Assembly: GCA_020025825.1 (NCBI GenBank)
Contig: JAHHRL010000014.1
Coordinates: 1-47,474 of the forward strand
DNA length: 47,474 nt
Source of the DNA: Faecalibacterium sp.
GTDB taxonomy: Bacteria > Bacillota > Clostridia > Oscillospirales > Ruminococcaceae
Reading direction: 5' to 3'
The notes beneath the pieces were generated by a model. The model was not told where the DNA came from, made no database searches, and saw nothing but the letters and a program-made list of their open reading frames with translations. The position numbers were made by a program, and so were the translations under genes. Below, piece after piece: positions 7,813 to 15,665 of the stretch (the first letter of the stretch is position 1; each line of letters starts with the position of its first letter).

Positions 7813-9561
7813 ATGGAAGATAAAAAAGTACTGCTGTCCATCAAGGACCTGGATGTGAAGTTCCATGTTCGCGGAAGGACACTGACCGCAATTCGCGGTA
7901 TTTCCTTGGATATTTATGAAAACGAGTCCATCGCCATTGTAGGTGAATCTGCTGCCGGTAAGTCGGTGTTTACCAAGACATTCTCCGGAATGCTGGATGA
8001 TAACGGTTCCATCGAAAACGGCACAATCATCTTTAACGACCCGGAATTGTCGGATACGTGGGTGCCTTATGGCAAGCGGGAACAGTCTGTGGTAGAAAAA
8101 ATTACCAAGAAGCTGGACCGCAGCGCTAAGAAGGAACCCGGTGCAGACCTGTGCCGCCAAATGTTGGATTTGCAGACTGAGCGTAAGGCTCGTGAGAATC
8201 TGACTGAGGAAGAACAGGCTGAGTACGATGAAAAGTTTGCAGCACTGACTGCCAAGCGTACGGAGGTGTTCAACCGCCGCCAGACGCTGGACGCCGGAAA
8301 AGAAAAAGAAGCCTATACGCAGGCAAAACGGCAGCTGGAGCAGTTGGACAAAGAGCTGGAACAGCTTGAGGCACAAAAGAAAGCACACATCAAAGAGCAT
8401 GCCCATGCAGCGAAACAGGATAGTGCCTACCTTTCCCATTATAATAAGGAAATGGCTGACCTGAAGGCAAAGTATCAGGAGGCCTGCTCGCATGAGATTT
8501 CTCAGGAAGTACATGAGCGCAATCAGCTGATTGCAAAGGAAATCTACCTATCGGTTGGCCGTTTCAGCACGATTAAGCGTGGCAAGGCAATCCAAAAGCT
8601 TTTGAAGGCGCTGGATAAGGCTATGGCTATGGGCGTGGACCTGAGCAACGAAGAACAGCGCAACCAAGTTTTTGACCAGGTTGCATTCCGTGTGTGCTAT
8701 CAGGAAGAAAAAGATGGAAAGCTGCATGGTCAGGCGGTTATCGATTTGGCAAAGCTGAAGTACTCCAAGGACTGGTGCCAGGTACGCGGCAACCGTATTG
8801 CTACCGTGTTCCAAGACCCCATGACCAGCCTGAACCCCATTATCACCATCGGTAAGCAGATTTCCTCTATCATCATGAAGCATCAGCATTGCTCGGAGGC
8901 AGAGGCTCGTGCCCGTGCCATCGTCATGATGAAAAAGGTTGGTATTCCTCACGCAGAGGAGCGCTATGATGACTACCCGTTCCAGTATTCCGGCGGTATG
9001 CGCCAGCGTATTGTTATTGCAATTGCACTGTCCTGCCAGCCTAAGATTCTGGTCTGCGATGAGCCGACTACCGCTTTGGATGTTACCATTCAGGCACAGA
9101 TTTTGAAACTGATTAAGGATTTGCAGAAGGAATTCCACTACACCATCATCTTTATTACCCATGACTTGGGTGTTGTGGCCAGCATTGCAGACCGTGTGGC
9201 GGTTTTGTATGCCGGTCAGATTGTGGAGATTGGCACGGTCGAAGAAATCTTCTACGATCCTCGTCATCCGTATACTTGGGCGCTGCTGTCCTCGCTGCCC
9301 CAGCTGGCACAGCGTAATACAGAGTTGTTCTCTATCGCCGGTACTCCGCCGTCTTTGTACAACAAGATTACGGGCGACCCGTTTGCGCCCAGAAACCACT
9401 ACTGCATGAAGATCGACACCTTGAAGGCTCCGCCGATGTTCCGCATTACCGACACACACTATGCAAAGACCTGGCTCTTGGACCCCAGAGCACCCAAAGT
9501 GGAAAAGCCCGAGGCCATCCAGAATCTGCATGAAAAGATGGTCCAGGCATTCCGCGTATAA
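7813..9561 (+). CDS. Oligopeptide ABC transporter ATPase, AmiE/OppD-like, with a large insertion
   Basis: A 582-residue ATPase; AmiE/OppD proteins are usually about 330-360. All ATPase motifs are intact: Walker A GESAAGKS (44-51), Q-loop FQDPMTSLNP (Gln334), signature YSGGMRQR (392-399), Walker B ILVCDEPTTALD (412-423) and H-loop His450. The C-terminal peptide-transporter extension GTPPSLY is also present. Between Walker A and the Q-loop lie about 280 residues instead of about 45-50. The extra ~235 residues (about 77-311) are charged and rich in Glu, Lys, Gln and Ala, with coiled-coil-like heptads around 165-192. The surrounding frame continues the family sequence, so this is an in-frame insertion, not a frameshift. 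ATG follows AAGGAGCTGC. Confidence 0.9.
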   Translation: MEDKKVLLSIKDLDVKFHVRGRTLTAIRGISLDIYENESIAIVGESAAGKSVFTKTFSGMLDDNGSIENGTIIFNDPELSDTWVPYGKREQSVVEKITKKLDRSAKKEPGADLCRQMLDLQTERKARENLTEEEQAEYDEKFAALTAKRTEVFNRRQTLDAGKEKEAYTQAKRQLEQLDKELEQLEAQKKAHIKEHAHAAKQDSAYLSHYNKEMADLKAKYQEACSHEISQEVHERNQLIAKEIYLSVGRFSTIKRGKAIQKLLKALDKAMAMGVDLSNEEQRNQVFDQVAFRVCYQEEKDGKLHGQAVIDLAKLKYSKDWCQVRGNRIATVFQDPMTSLNPIITIGKQISSIIMKHQHCSEAEARARAIVMMKKVGIPHAEERYDDYPFQYSGGMRQRIVIAIALSCQPKILVCDEPTTALDVTIQAQILKLIKDLQKEFHYTIIFITHDLGVVASIADRVAVLYAGQIVEIGTVEEIFYDPRHPYTWALLSSLPQLAQRNTELFSIAGTPPSLYNKITGDPFAPRNHYCMKIDTLKAPPMFRITDTHYAKTWLLDPRAPKVEKPEAIQNLHEKMVQAFRV

Positions 9562-9575
9562 GAGAGGTAGCTGTT

Positions 9576-10892
9576 ATGAATTTGAATCCTGCAAACGACA
9601 AGGAAAAAGAAACACGGGTCATGCATTTTCCTGAGCATGGCCCGCTGGACGAAAACGGTAAGGAAGTTCTGCTGTCCCTCAAAAATGTGAATATCGATTT
9701 TCAGAACGGTGATAAGACTGTTCATGTAGTAAAAGATGTTTCTTTCGATATTTTTAAAGGTGAAACTTTCTCTCTGGTAGGTGAATCCGGTTCTGGCAAG
9801 ACCACCATTGGCCGTGCCGTAATTCGTGTAAATCCCTGTGCAGCCGGAGAGATTGACTACAAGGGCGTGCGTATTTCCGGCAAAATTCCGGATTCGCTGG
9901 ACCGTGAGGTTGTCCGTAATATTCAGATGGTTTTCCAAGACCCGGCAGCTTCTCAGAACGAGCGTGCTACCGTTGATTACATTGTATCTGAGGGCCTGCG
10001 CAACTTCCATCTGTACAAGGACGAAGCTGACCGTGTGCAGAAAGTGGAGAACATCATTCAGGAGGTTGGCCTGCTGCCCGAGCACCTGACCCGTTACCCC
10101 CATGAGTTCTCAGGCGGCCAGCGCCAGCGTATCGGTCTGGCACGTGCCATGGTCATGGACCCGGAGCTGGTAGTTGCAGACGAACCGATTTCGGCATTGG
10201 ACGTGTCCATTCGTGCACAGGTGCTGAACCTTCTGAAAAAGTTCCAGCGTGAGCGTGGTACCACGTACCTGTTTATTGCCCACGACTTGTCCATCGTGCG
10301 GTTCATTTCGGACCGTATCGGCGTTATTTACAAGGGCCGTATCGTGGAGATTGCAGATGCAGAGGAGCTGTTCAACTTCCCGCTGCATCCGTACACTCGC
10401 TCTTTGATTTCTGCAATTCCTATCCCAGACCCGCAGCTGGAAAAGAACAAAGTGCTGTACCGCTATAATCCGTCTATGCACGACTACAGCACGGACGAAC
10501 CCGAGCTGGTCGATATTGGACACAACCATTTTGTGTACGGCAACAAGAAGGAACTGGAAGAATATAAGACCCTGCGTGAAAAGGATGTTCCGCTGAAGAG
10601 TGTCGAAATCCGCAAGCCGGGTGAGCAGACCTCGGAGACAACCCCGGAGCAGGAAGAAAACTATGCAGATGAGGAGATTCTGAGCGCACCGCTCCACGAT
10701 ACCGGCAGCGCATGGTACACAATTCTGTCTTTCTTGTTAGTGATTCCCGGCTTTATTGCGGCATACCTGTTCAAAAAGCACAACTATATCCGAAACTACA
10801 AAAAGTGTAAGAAGGGCGCAACGATTGGCCTTTGCACAGTAGGCGCAATCGTTGGCATCTTCTGCCTGCTGTTAATTATGGCGGTTCTGTGA
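9576..10892 (+). CDS. Oligopeptide ABC transporter ATPase, AmiF/OppF-like, with C-terminal membrane tail
   Basis: A 438-residue partner ATPase with Walker A GESGSGKT (69-76), Q-loop FQDPAASQNER (Gln121), signature FSGGQRQR (178-185) and Walker B VVADEPISALD (199-209), plus the H-loop in FIAHDLS. The homologous part ends near residue 335, the usual end of AmiF. An acidic linker (about 340-378) and two predicted transmembrane helices (about 381-399 and 414-437) separated by a Lys-rich loop follow. The tail would tether the subunit to the membrane independently of the permeases. Start ATG follows GAGAGG. Confidence 0.9.
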   Translation: MNLNPANDKEKETRVMHFPEHGPLDENGKEVLLSLKNVNIDFQNGDKTVHVVKDVSFDIFKGETFSLVGESGSGKTTIGRAVIRVNPCAAGEIDYKGVRISGKIPDSLDREVVRNIQMVFQDPAASQNERATVDYIVSEGLRNFHLYKDEADRVQKVENIIQEVGLLPEHLTRYPHEFSGGQRQRIGLARAMVMDPELVVADEPISALDVSIRAQVLNLLKKFQRERGTTYLFIAHDLSIVRFISDRIGVIYKGRIVEIADAEELFNFPLHPYTRSLISAIPIPDPQLEKNKVLYRYNPSMHDYSTDEPELVDIGHNHFVYGNKKELEEYKTLREKDVPLKSVEIRKPGEQTSETTPEQEENYADEEILSAPLHDTGSAWYTILSFLLVIPGFIAAYLFKKHNYIRNYKKCKKGATIGLCTVGAIVGIFCLLLIMAVL

Positions 10893-10899
10893 TTTGCGT

Positions 10900-12171
10900 A
10901 TGAAGAATGTAAGAAAAGGGGCTGCTGCACCCAATCTCCCCTCGGTAGAGCGGGTGGAACTGTCAGAAAAGCATTTATACCTCCGAATTATTTGTGCAGT
11001 CTTGCTGGTTGTACTGGCAGCTGCCCTTATCAGCCGTGCAGTGGCCGGTGTCTTTGCGAACCCCGGCGGCTGGACGACGATTGAGCCGGAGCTAAGCGCA
11101 GAAAACAATAGCAGTTTGGAATTGATGCTTCAATATGAGCTGGGCAGAGAGGGAAACAATCCTGCCATAGAGCAGAAAAAGCTCGCAAAGTTGTATACAA
11201 AGGCCTGCGGAGAGGCTTACCAGCTTTTTAGCAGTACAAAGGAATTCCCGGAACAGCACAATCTCTGGTATCTAAACCGGAATCCCAACCAGATTGTGAC
11301 CGTGGAACCGTCACTGTATGCAGCATTTGCGTTGCTGGAGCAATACCAGAGCCGCTACTTGTACTTTGCTCCGATTTATGAACAGTATCGAGGCCTGTTT
11401 TCCTGCATCAGCGATACAGAGGCGGAAGACTTTGACCCGTATAGCAATGCAGACGCAGATGCTTTTGTGCAAAATACGCTGCAATATGTGCAGGACCCTG
11501 CGCAGATTTCTCTTGAACTGCTGGGCGAAAATCGTGTGCGTTTGCATGTATCAGATGACTATTTGCAGTATGCAAAAGAAAAAGAAATTACGGAGTTTGT
11601 AGACTTCTTCTGGCTGGAAAATGCTTTTACAGTAGACTATGTGGCACAGGTGCTGATGGATGCGGGCTTTACACACGGCGTTGTTGCCAGCTATGACGGC
11701 TTTTCACGTCATTTGGGCGACGTAGAAACCCCACTGTCCATCAACATTTTCGACTGGTCTGGTGACCAGTGGCGTATTGCGGCACGGATGCCCCACCCCA
11801 ACGGGGTTAATCTGGTTACTATGCGGAGCCACCCCATGCAGGAGCTGGATGTTTTGCATTATTATGCATGGGCAAACGGAGAGGTACGAACCCCGTACAT
11901 TGATGAAACCGACGGAAAATGCAAGGCGGCGCTAAGCAGCTTGACCGGATATTCCAGCCAACATGGATGTGCGGAAATTGCACTACAGATTTATGGCGCT
12001 TACACTGCAAATCAGCCGGTACTGCCCATCCTGCAGGCAGCTGTAGAGCAGGGAACAGACGTAGTATTTTGTGAGGAGAAAACGGTCTATCACAGCGACG
12101 CAGAGCTGCCTTTGGCAGATTTGTACAGTAATGATGAAACCGTGTATCAGCAAGAGTATTGGCGGCAGTAA
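10900..12171 (+). CDS. Membrane-anchored protein of the opp operon, possibly a degenerate ApbE-like domain
   Basis: I do not recognise this protein with certainty. It is 423 residues from the ATG at 10900 (a TTG at 10894 is an alternative; neither has a clear ribosome-binding site), and it starts just after the ATPase stop, so it is probably translationally coupled. One transmembrane helix (LYLRIICAVLLVVLAAALI) is followed by a long extracytoplasmic part. The order of elements recalls ApbE flavin transferases: LWYLNRNPNQIVTVEPSLY, then FTVDYVAQVLMDAGFTHGVV, then W-R-I-A, then SLTGYSSQHGCAEIALQIYGAY. Typical ApbE catalytic and metal-binding residues are not obvious. The operon position suggests an accessory role in peptide uptake. 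Confidence 0.75.
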   Translation: MKNVRKGAAAPNLPSVERVELSEKHLYLRIICAVLLVVLAAALISRAVAGVFANPGGWTTIEPELSAENNSSLELMLQYELGREGNNPAIEQKKLAKLYTKACGEAYQLFSSTKEFPEQHNLWYLNRNPNQIVTVEPSLYAAFALLEQYQSRYLYFAPIYEQYRGLFSCISDTEAEDFDPYSNADADAFVQNTLQYVQDPAQISLELLGENRVRLHVSDDYLQYAKEKEITEFVDFFWLENAFTVDYVAQVLMDAGFTHGVVASYDGFSRHLGDVETPLSINIFDWSGDQWRIAARMPHPNGVNLVTMRSHPMQELDVLHYYAWANGEVRTPYIDETDGKCKAALSSLTGYSSQHGCAEIALQIYGAYTANQPVLPILQAAVEQGTDVVFCEEKTVYHSDAELPLADLYSNDETVYQQEYWRQ

Positions 12172-12281
12172 TTTTTGTTCCAAAAGAACACAGAAAAGCT
12201 GTTTTACTGCAAGAAAAATCAAAATAGAGGGTGTATCCGAAGGCACCGAAAACTTTAGGGTTAGGTGCTGTAGGAAAAGAA

Positions 12282-12323
12282 AAATACCGAAGACAGCCGT
12301 AAAAGCTGCCTTCGGTATTTTTG
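12282..12323 (+). terminator. Intrinsic terminator of the opp operon
   Basis: A 16-bp stem (12282-12297 with 12305-12320, one wobble) is followed by a T run, about 110 bases after the last stop. Confidence 0.88.
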
Positions 12324-12427
12324 TTTAGTTATGCATTTACAGCTCCAAAGTATGCCCTGCAAAATGAAGCATCATGAAACGCAGGGACTTCAGGCAATGA
12401 AAACTATATGATAGGAGGGATTAAGCA

Positions 12428-12514
12428 ATGCGTATTCATTTTGCGGGTGTGTGCTTGAATCGAAAGCAATTTTATCGGCTTGCTGCATGGGTGCCTTATG
12501 TATCAGAAACTTAA
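12428..12514 (+). CDS. Candidate 28-residue ORF upstream of the two-component system
   Basis: An ATG at 12428 sits 7 bases after a near-perfect ribosome-binding site (AGGAGGGA) and opens a 28-codon frame (MRIHFAGVCLNRKQFYRLAA... ending VSET) with a TAA stop. The product is basic and partly hydrophobic, with no family I recognise. It lies between the opp terminator and the promoter of the VanR-like gene. A peptide gene or leader is possible; chance is the alternative. Confidence 0.35.
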   Translation: MRIHFAGVCLNRKQFYRLAAWVPYVSET

Positions 12515-12574
12515 AATATCAGGAAAACGTAAGAATTAAACAGCACCGGCATAGTAGCACATATTTAATGAGCC

Positions 12575-12583
12575 TGATATAAT
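12575..12583 (+). promoter_or_regulatory. Extended -10 promoter of the VanRS-like operon
   Basis: TGA-TATAAT (-10 at 12578-12583) is an extended -10 element about 30 bases upstream of the GTG start. No convincing -35 is present, as would suit an activator-dependent or autoregulated promoter. Confidence 0.6.
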
Positions 12584-12611
12584 AAAGGAAAGAGGGAAAA
12601 GGGGCGATTTA

Positions 12612-13301
12612 GTGGAAGAAAAGGTGCTAGTTGTCGATGATGAAAAGGAAATTGCAGACCTTGTTGAAGTCTACCTGAAAAATGAGGGGTATCAGGTTTT
12701 CAAATTTTATGACGGTACCAGTGCATTGCAATGTGCACAGACACAGCAGATAGATTTGGCTCTTTTAGATGTGATGCTGCCTGATTTGGACGGGTTTACT
12801 CTTTGCCAAAAAATCCGGCAGGAGCACTATTATCCTATTATTATGTTAACTGCTAAAGTGGAAGACATGGATAAAATAACAGGGCTGACGCTGGGGGCGG
12901 ACGACTATATCACAAAGCCGTTCAATCCGCTGGAACTGATTGCCCGTGTCAAAGCACAGCTGCGGCGCAGCCATAGGTATAATCAGGTTCAGGCTGTGCC
13001 GGAAGAAGAAATTGATATTCGGGGATTGTACATCAATAAAACAAACCATCACTGTACCTTGCACGGGCGGGAACTGCTATTAACACCAAAGGAATTTTCA
13101 ATCCTCTGGTATCTGTGCAGCCATCAGGGCTGTGTGGTATCATCAGAAGAACTGTTTGAGGCGGTTTGGAACGAAAAGTATTTGGACAGCAATAATACAG
13201 TAATGGCCCATATCGCACGCCTGAGAGAAAAAATGCATGAACCACCACGCAATCCACGATTTGTCAAAACTGTTTGGGGGGTGGGCTACACCATTGAATG
13301 A
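12612..13301 (+). CDS. Response regulator, OmpR/PhoB family, VanR-like
   Basis: A 229-residue two-component regulator that would bind DNA when phosphorylated by the next gene's kinase. The receiver domain (1-118) has the acidic pair Asp9-Asp10, phospho-acceptor Asp53 (LLDVMLP), Thr80 and Lys102. A winged-helix DNA-binding domain fills about 130-229 (LTPKEFSILWYL, VWGVGYTIE). The run IIMLTAKVEDMDKITGLTLG and following residues is very close to VanR proteins. The start is GTG at 12612 with AAGGGG upstream. No vancomycin-resistance enzymes are in the window, so resistance cannot be concluded. Confidence 0.92.
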   Translation: MEEKVLVVDDEKEIADLVEVYLKNEGYQVFKFYDGTSALQCAQTQQIDLALLDVMLPDLDGFTLCQKIRQEHYYPIIMLTAKVEDMDKITGLTLGADDYITKPFNPLELIARVKAQLRRSHRYNQVQAVPEEEIDIRGLYINKTNHHCTLHGRELLLTPKEFSILWYLCSHQGCVVSSEELFEAVWNEKYLDSNNTVMAHIARLREKMHEPPRNPRFVKTVWGVGYTIE

Positions 13302-14418
13302 ACGTGAAAAAAGGCAGCGGAAGAATCAGCTGTCCAGCCGTATTTTAGTTCGATATATACTTTCGCTGGCTATCTTTACACTGGTGTATCTGTTGTGTAT
13401 TCCAATTGTATACACACTCTATCATAATGTATATTATGGCTTTTATCTGTATCGGTGGTGGCCGATTTATAATTTTGTCCAGCTGGTACGCAGTTATCTT
13501 TCTTTTTTTGCAAGCCTGCCGTATATCGTAGGAATTTTATGGATTACCCATAAAGCGATGGAAACTCCACTGCGCTATCTGGAAGATGTAATTGATGCTT
13601 CGGCACAGCTGATAGCAGATAAACAAACTCCAGTGGAGTTGCCGGAGGAGTTGCATACAGTGCAAGACCAGCTGGAATTATTCCGTGTACAGGCTTTGCG
13701 GTCGGAACAGCTGGTAAAAGAAGAAAAAAAGCGGAAAGACGACATGATTGTTTATCTGGCGCATGACCTGAAAACGCCACTTACCAGCGTGATAGGATAT
13801 TTGAGCCTGTTGAGAGATGAGCCGCAGATTTCGCCGGAAACCCGTGCAAAATATGTAGGGATTGCATTGGATAAAGCGCTTCGGCTGGAGGAGTTAATCA
13901 ACGAGTTTTTTGACATTACTCGTTTTAGCCTGACTACAATGACACTGGTACCGGAGCCCACAGATTTAACAAGAATGCTGGAACAGATTGCTTTTGAATT
14001 TCAGCCGCTGTTACAAGAGAAAGAGCTGACTTTGACCAGTACGCTTGCACCAAACGTAAAAATCTTATGCGACAGGGATAAACTGGAACGTGTGTTTGAT
14101 AACCTGCTGAAAAATGCAGTTAATTACAGCTACAGAAAATCCGAAATACATCTTTCCATGGAGTCGCAAAATGATACGGCAATCATTCGTGTGCACAATC
14201 ACGGTGCAGCGATTGCACCGGAAAAGCTGGAACATATTTTTGAACAGTTTTTCCGAATGGATTCGTCCCGCTCCGCAGCTACCGGCGGTGCCGGTTTGGG
14301 ACTTGCCATTGCACAAGAAATTGTACAGTTGCATGGAGGAAATATCACGGCAGAAAGTGAGCAGGAAAGTATTCTGTTTACGGTAACCCTGCCACTGAAT
14401 CGTAAGAAAAATATATGA
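13294..14418 (+). CDS. Sensor histidine kinase, VanS-like
   Basis: The membrane kinase partner of the VanR-like regulator, 374 residues from a TTG start. Two transmembrane helices flank a short external loop (RILVRYILSLAIFTLVYLL and LSFFASLPYIVGILWI). A linker, the H-box YLAHDLKTPLTS (phospho-acceptor His157), the N-box FDNLLKNAVNYS and the G-box GGAGLGLAIAQ follow. I chose TTG at 13294 because GGGGGGTGGG lies 9 bases upstream; the in-frame ATG at 13237 is inside the regulator gene with no such site. The resulting 8-base overlap implies translational coupling. The small external loop suggests sensing at the membrane or cell wall. Confidence 0.88.
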   Translation: MNEREKRQRKNQLSSRILVRYILSLAIFTLVYLLCIPIVYTLYHNVYYGFYLYRWWPIYNFVQLVRSYLSFFASLPYIVGILWITHKAMETPLRYLEDVIDASAQLIADKQTPVELPEELHTVQDQLELFRVQALRSEQLVKEEKKRKDDMIVYLAHDLKTPLTSVIGYLSLLRDEPQISPETRAKYVGIALDKALRLEELINEFFDITRFSLTTMTLVPEPTDLTRMLEQIAFEFQPLLQEKELTLTSTLAPNVKILCDRDKLERVFDNLLKNAVNYSYRKSEIHLSMESQNDTAIIRVHNHGAAIAPEKLEHIFEQFFRMDSSRSAATGGAGLGLAIAQEIVQLHGGNITAESEQESILFTVTLPLNRKKNI

Positions 14419-14467
14419 TTTTGATGAGATTCTTGTCAGAAATCAGCAAGAAAAATTGCATATAGAA

Positions 14468-14514
14468 AAGGCTCTGTTTCGATATGATAAGTATATCGGA
14501 ACAGAGCCTTTTTT
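14468..14514 (+). terminator. Intrinsic terminator after the two-component system
   Basis: An 18-bp stem (14468-14485 with 14493-14510, one wobble) with a 7-base loop and a T6 run. The next gene starts only 53 bases later, so it is either separately transcribed or reached by read-through. Confidence 0.9.
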
Positions 14515-14566
14515 GTATGGGCTATGCAGCAGTGTATGTCATTTAGCAAGACAAAGGAGTAAGTAT

Positions 14567-15418
14567 ATGTCACAAAAGAGAAAAGTACGTAGGAAAAGGA
14601 GGCGCTCTCGTCGGAGAATCGGGAGATTTGAAATCGTGCTAGCGATAATATGCATTGGCTTTATCGGTGCAGTTTCACTGCCAATCAGAAGTCTGTTAAA
14701 GGTTTCTGCGGAGGCACATTCAATAGCAGAAATGACTGGACAAAGCTATAATACGGATTGTTTTGATGGCAGACTGGAGGCATTTGCTGAAAAAAATGGT
14801 TTGGAACTGGACCAGTGGCCGGAAGATTTGCTGGAATGTGCACAGAAAAATCCAGAAATGGAGGATTTTGTACTGAATTATCCGTTGAAAAAAGATGAAA
14901 GACCGGAGATCGACTTAAGCCAATATGGGGATTCTGATTCAGTACCGCTGCTGTTTCAATGGGACGAACGATGGGGCTATACAGAATATGCCGGTAACAT
15001 AATGGGGCTTTCCGGGTGCGGGCCTACCTGCCTTTCTATGGTAAGTATGTTCCTTTTAGAGGATACAACGTATACACCTCGCTATGTGGCACAGTTCAGT
15101 GAAGAAAATGGATACGACGTGCCGGGCAGCGGCAGCTCCTGGACTCTTATCTCGGAGGGAGGTAAAAAGCTGGGACTGGACGTGATAGAAATTCCGTTGG
15201 ACAAGCAGCGCATTATCCGAAATCTGGAAGTAGGAAATCCGATTATTTGCGTTATGGGCCCCGGAGATTTTACAACTACAGGACATTTTATCGTGCTTGT
15301 AGAATATGTGGACGGAAAAATAAGAGTAAATGACCCTAATAGCAAAGCTCGCTCAGAAACACTATGGGACTATGAGCAAATCCAGCATCAAATTAAGAAT
15401 CTTTGGGTTTGCAGATAA
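14567..15418 (+). CDS. Membrane-anchored C39-like (papain-fold) cysteine peptidase
   Basis: A 283-residue protein with a very basic N-terminus (residues 4-20), one transmembrane helix (about 21-40) and an extracytoplasmic peptidase_C39_2-type domain. The catalytic Cys151 is in GLSGCGPTC, His240 in TTGHFIVLVEY, and Asp256 in VNDPNS is the likely third residue. The ATG at 14567 follows AAAGGAG; the longer upstream frame runs through the preceding terminator. Substrate is unknown: related domains cleave peptides or cell-surface proteins. Its position behind the VanRS-like genes suggests an envelope-related role, but it has no clear promoter of its own. Confidence 0.82.
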   Translation: MSQKRKVRRKRRRSRRRIGRFEIVLAIICIGFIGAVSLPIRSLLKVSAEAHSIAEMTGQSYNTDCFDGRLEAFAEKNGLELDQWPEDLLECAQKNPEMEDFVLNYPLKKDERPEIDLSQYGDSDSVPLLFQWDERWGYTEYAGNIMGLSGCGPTCLSMVSMFLLEDTTYTPRYVAQFSEENGYDVPGSGSSWTLISEGGKKLGLDVIEIPLDKQRIIRNLEVGNPIICVMGPGDFTTTGHFIVLVEYVDGKIRVNDPNSKARSETLWDYEQIQHQIKNLWVCR

Positions 15419-15472
15419 AATGGTGTATACAGTAAAGAGATTCAAAAGAGGTGCATCCTATAATATAAGAAA

Positions 15473-15518
15473 AGCGTCTGCGTCATAGCTGATGGAAACT
15501 ATGGCACAGGCGCTTTTT
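15473..15518 (+). terminator. Intrinsic terminator after the C39-like peptidase gene
   Basis: An imperfect 16-bp stem (15473-15488 with 15499-15514) is followed by T5. Confidence 0.75.
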
Positions 15519-15591
15519 GCAGTGAATTCAGCTATTACATAAAGCAGAGAAAAATATGTAATTTTCTGACAGAAAAAATCCAGTTTATCCG

Positions 15592-15619
15592 TTGTATTGC
15601 CCACAAATTGTGCTATAAT
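15592..15619 (+). promoter_or_regulatory. Promoter of the MATE transporter gene
   Basis: -35 TTGTAT (15592-15597), a 16-base spacer and an extended -10 TGC-TATAAT (-10 at 15614-15619), about 47 bases upstream of the start codon. Confidence 0.75.
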
Positions 15620-15665
15620 TTTTGAGGGTTTTTACAAAAGTATATTGAAAAAAGGAGCGCTTGCT

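Noticed and set aside
12612..14418. Vancomycin-resistance operon
   Set aside because: Only VanR/VanS-like regulators are present. No D-Ala-D-Lac or D-Ala-D-Ser ligase, VanH, VanX or VanY gene is in the window.
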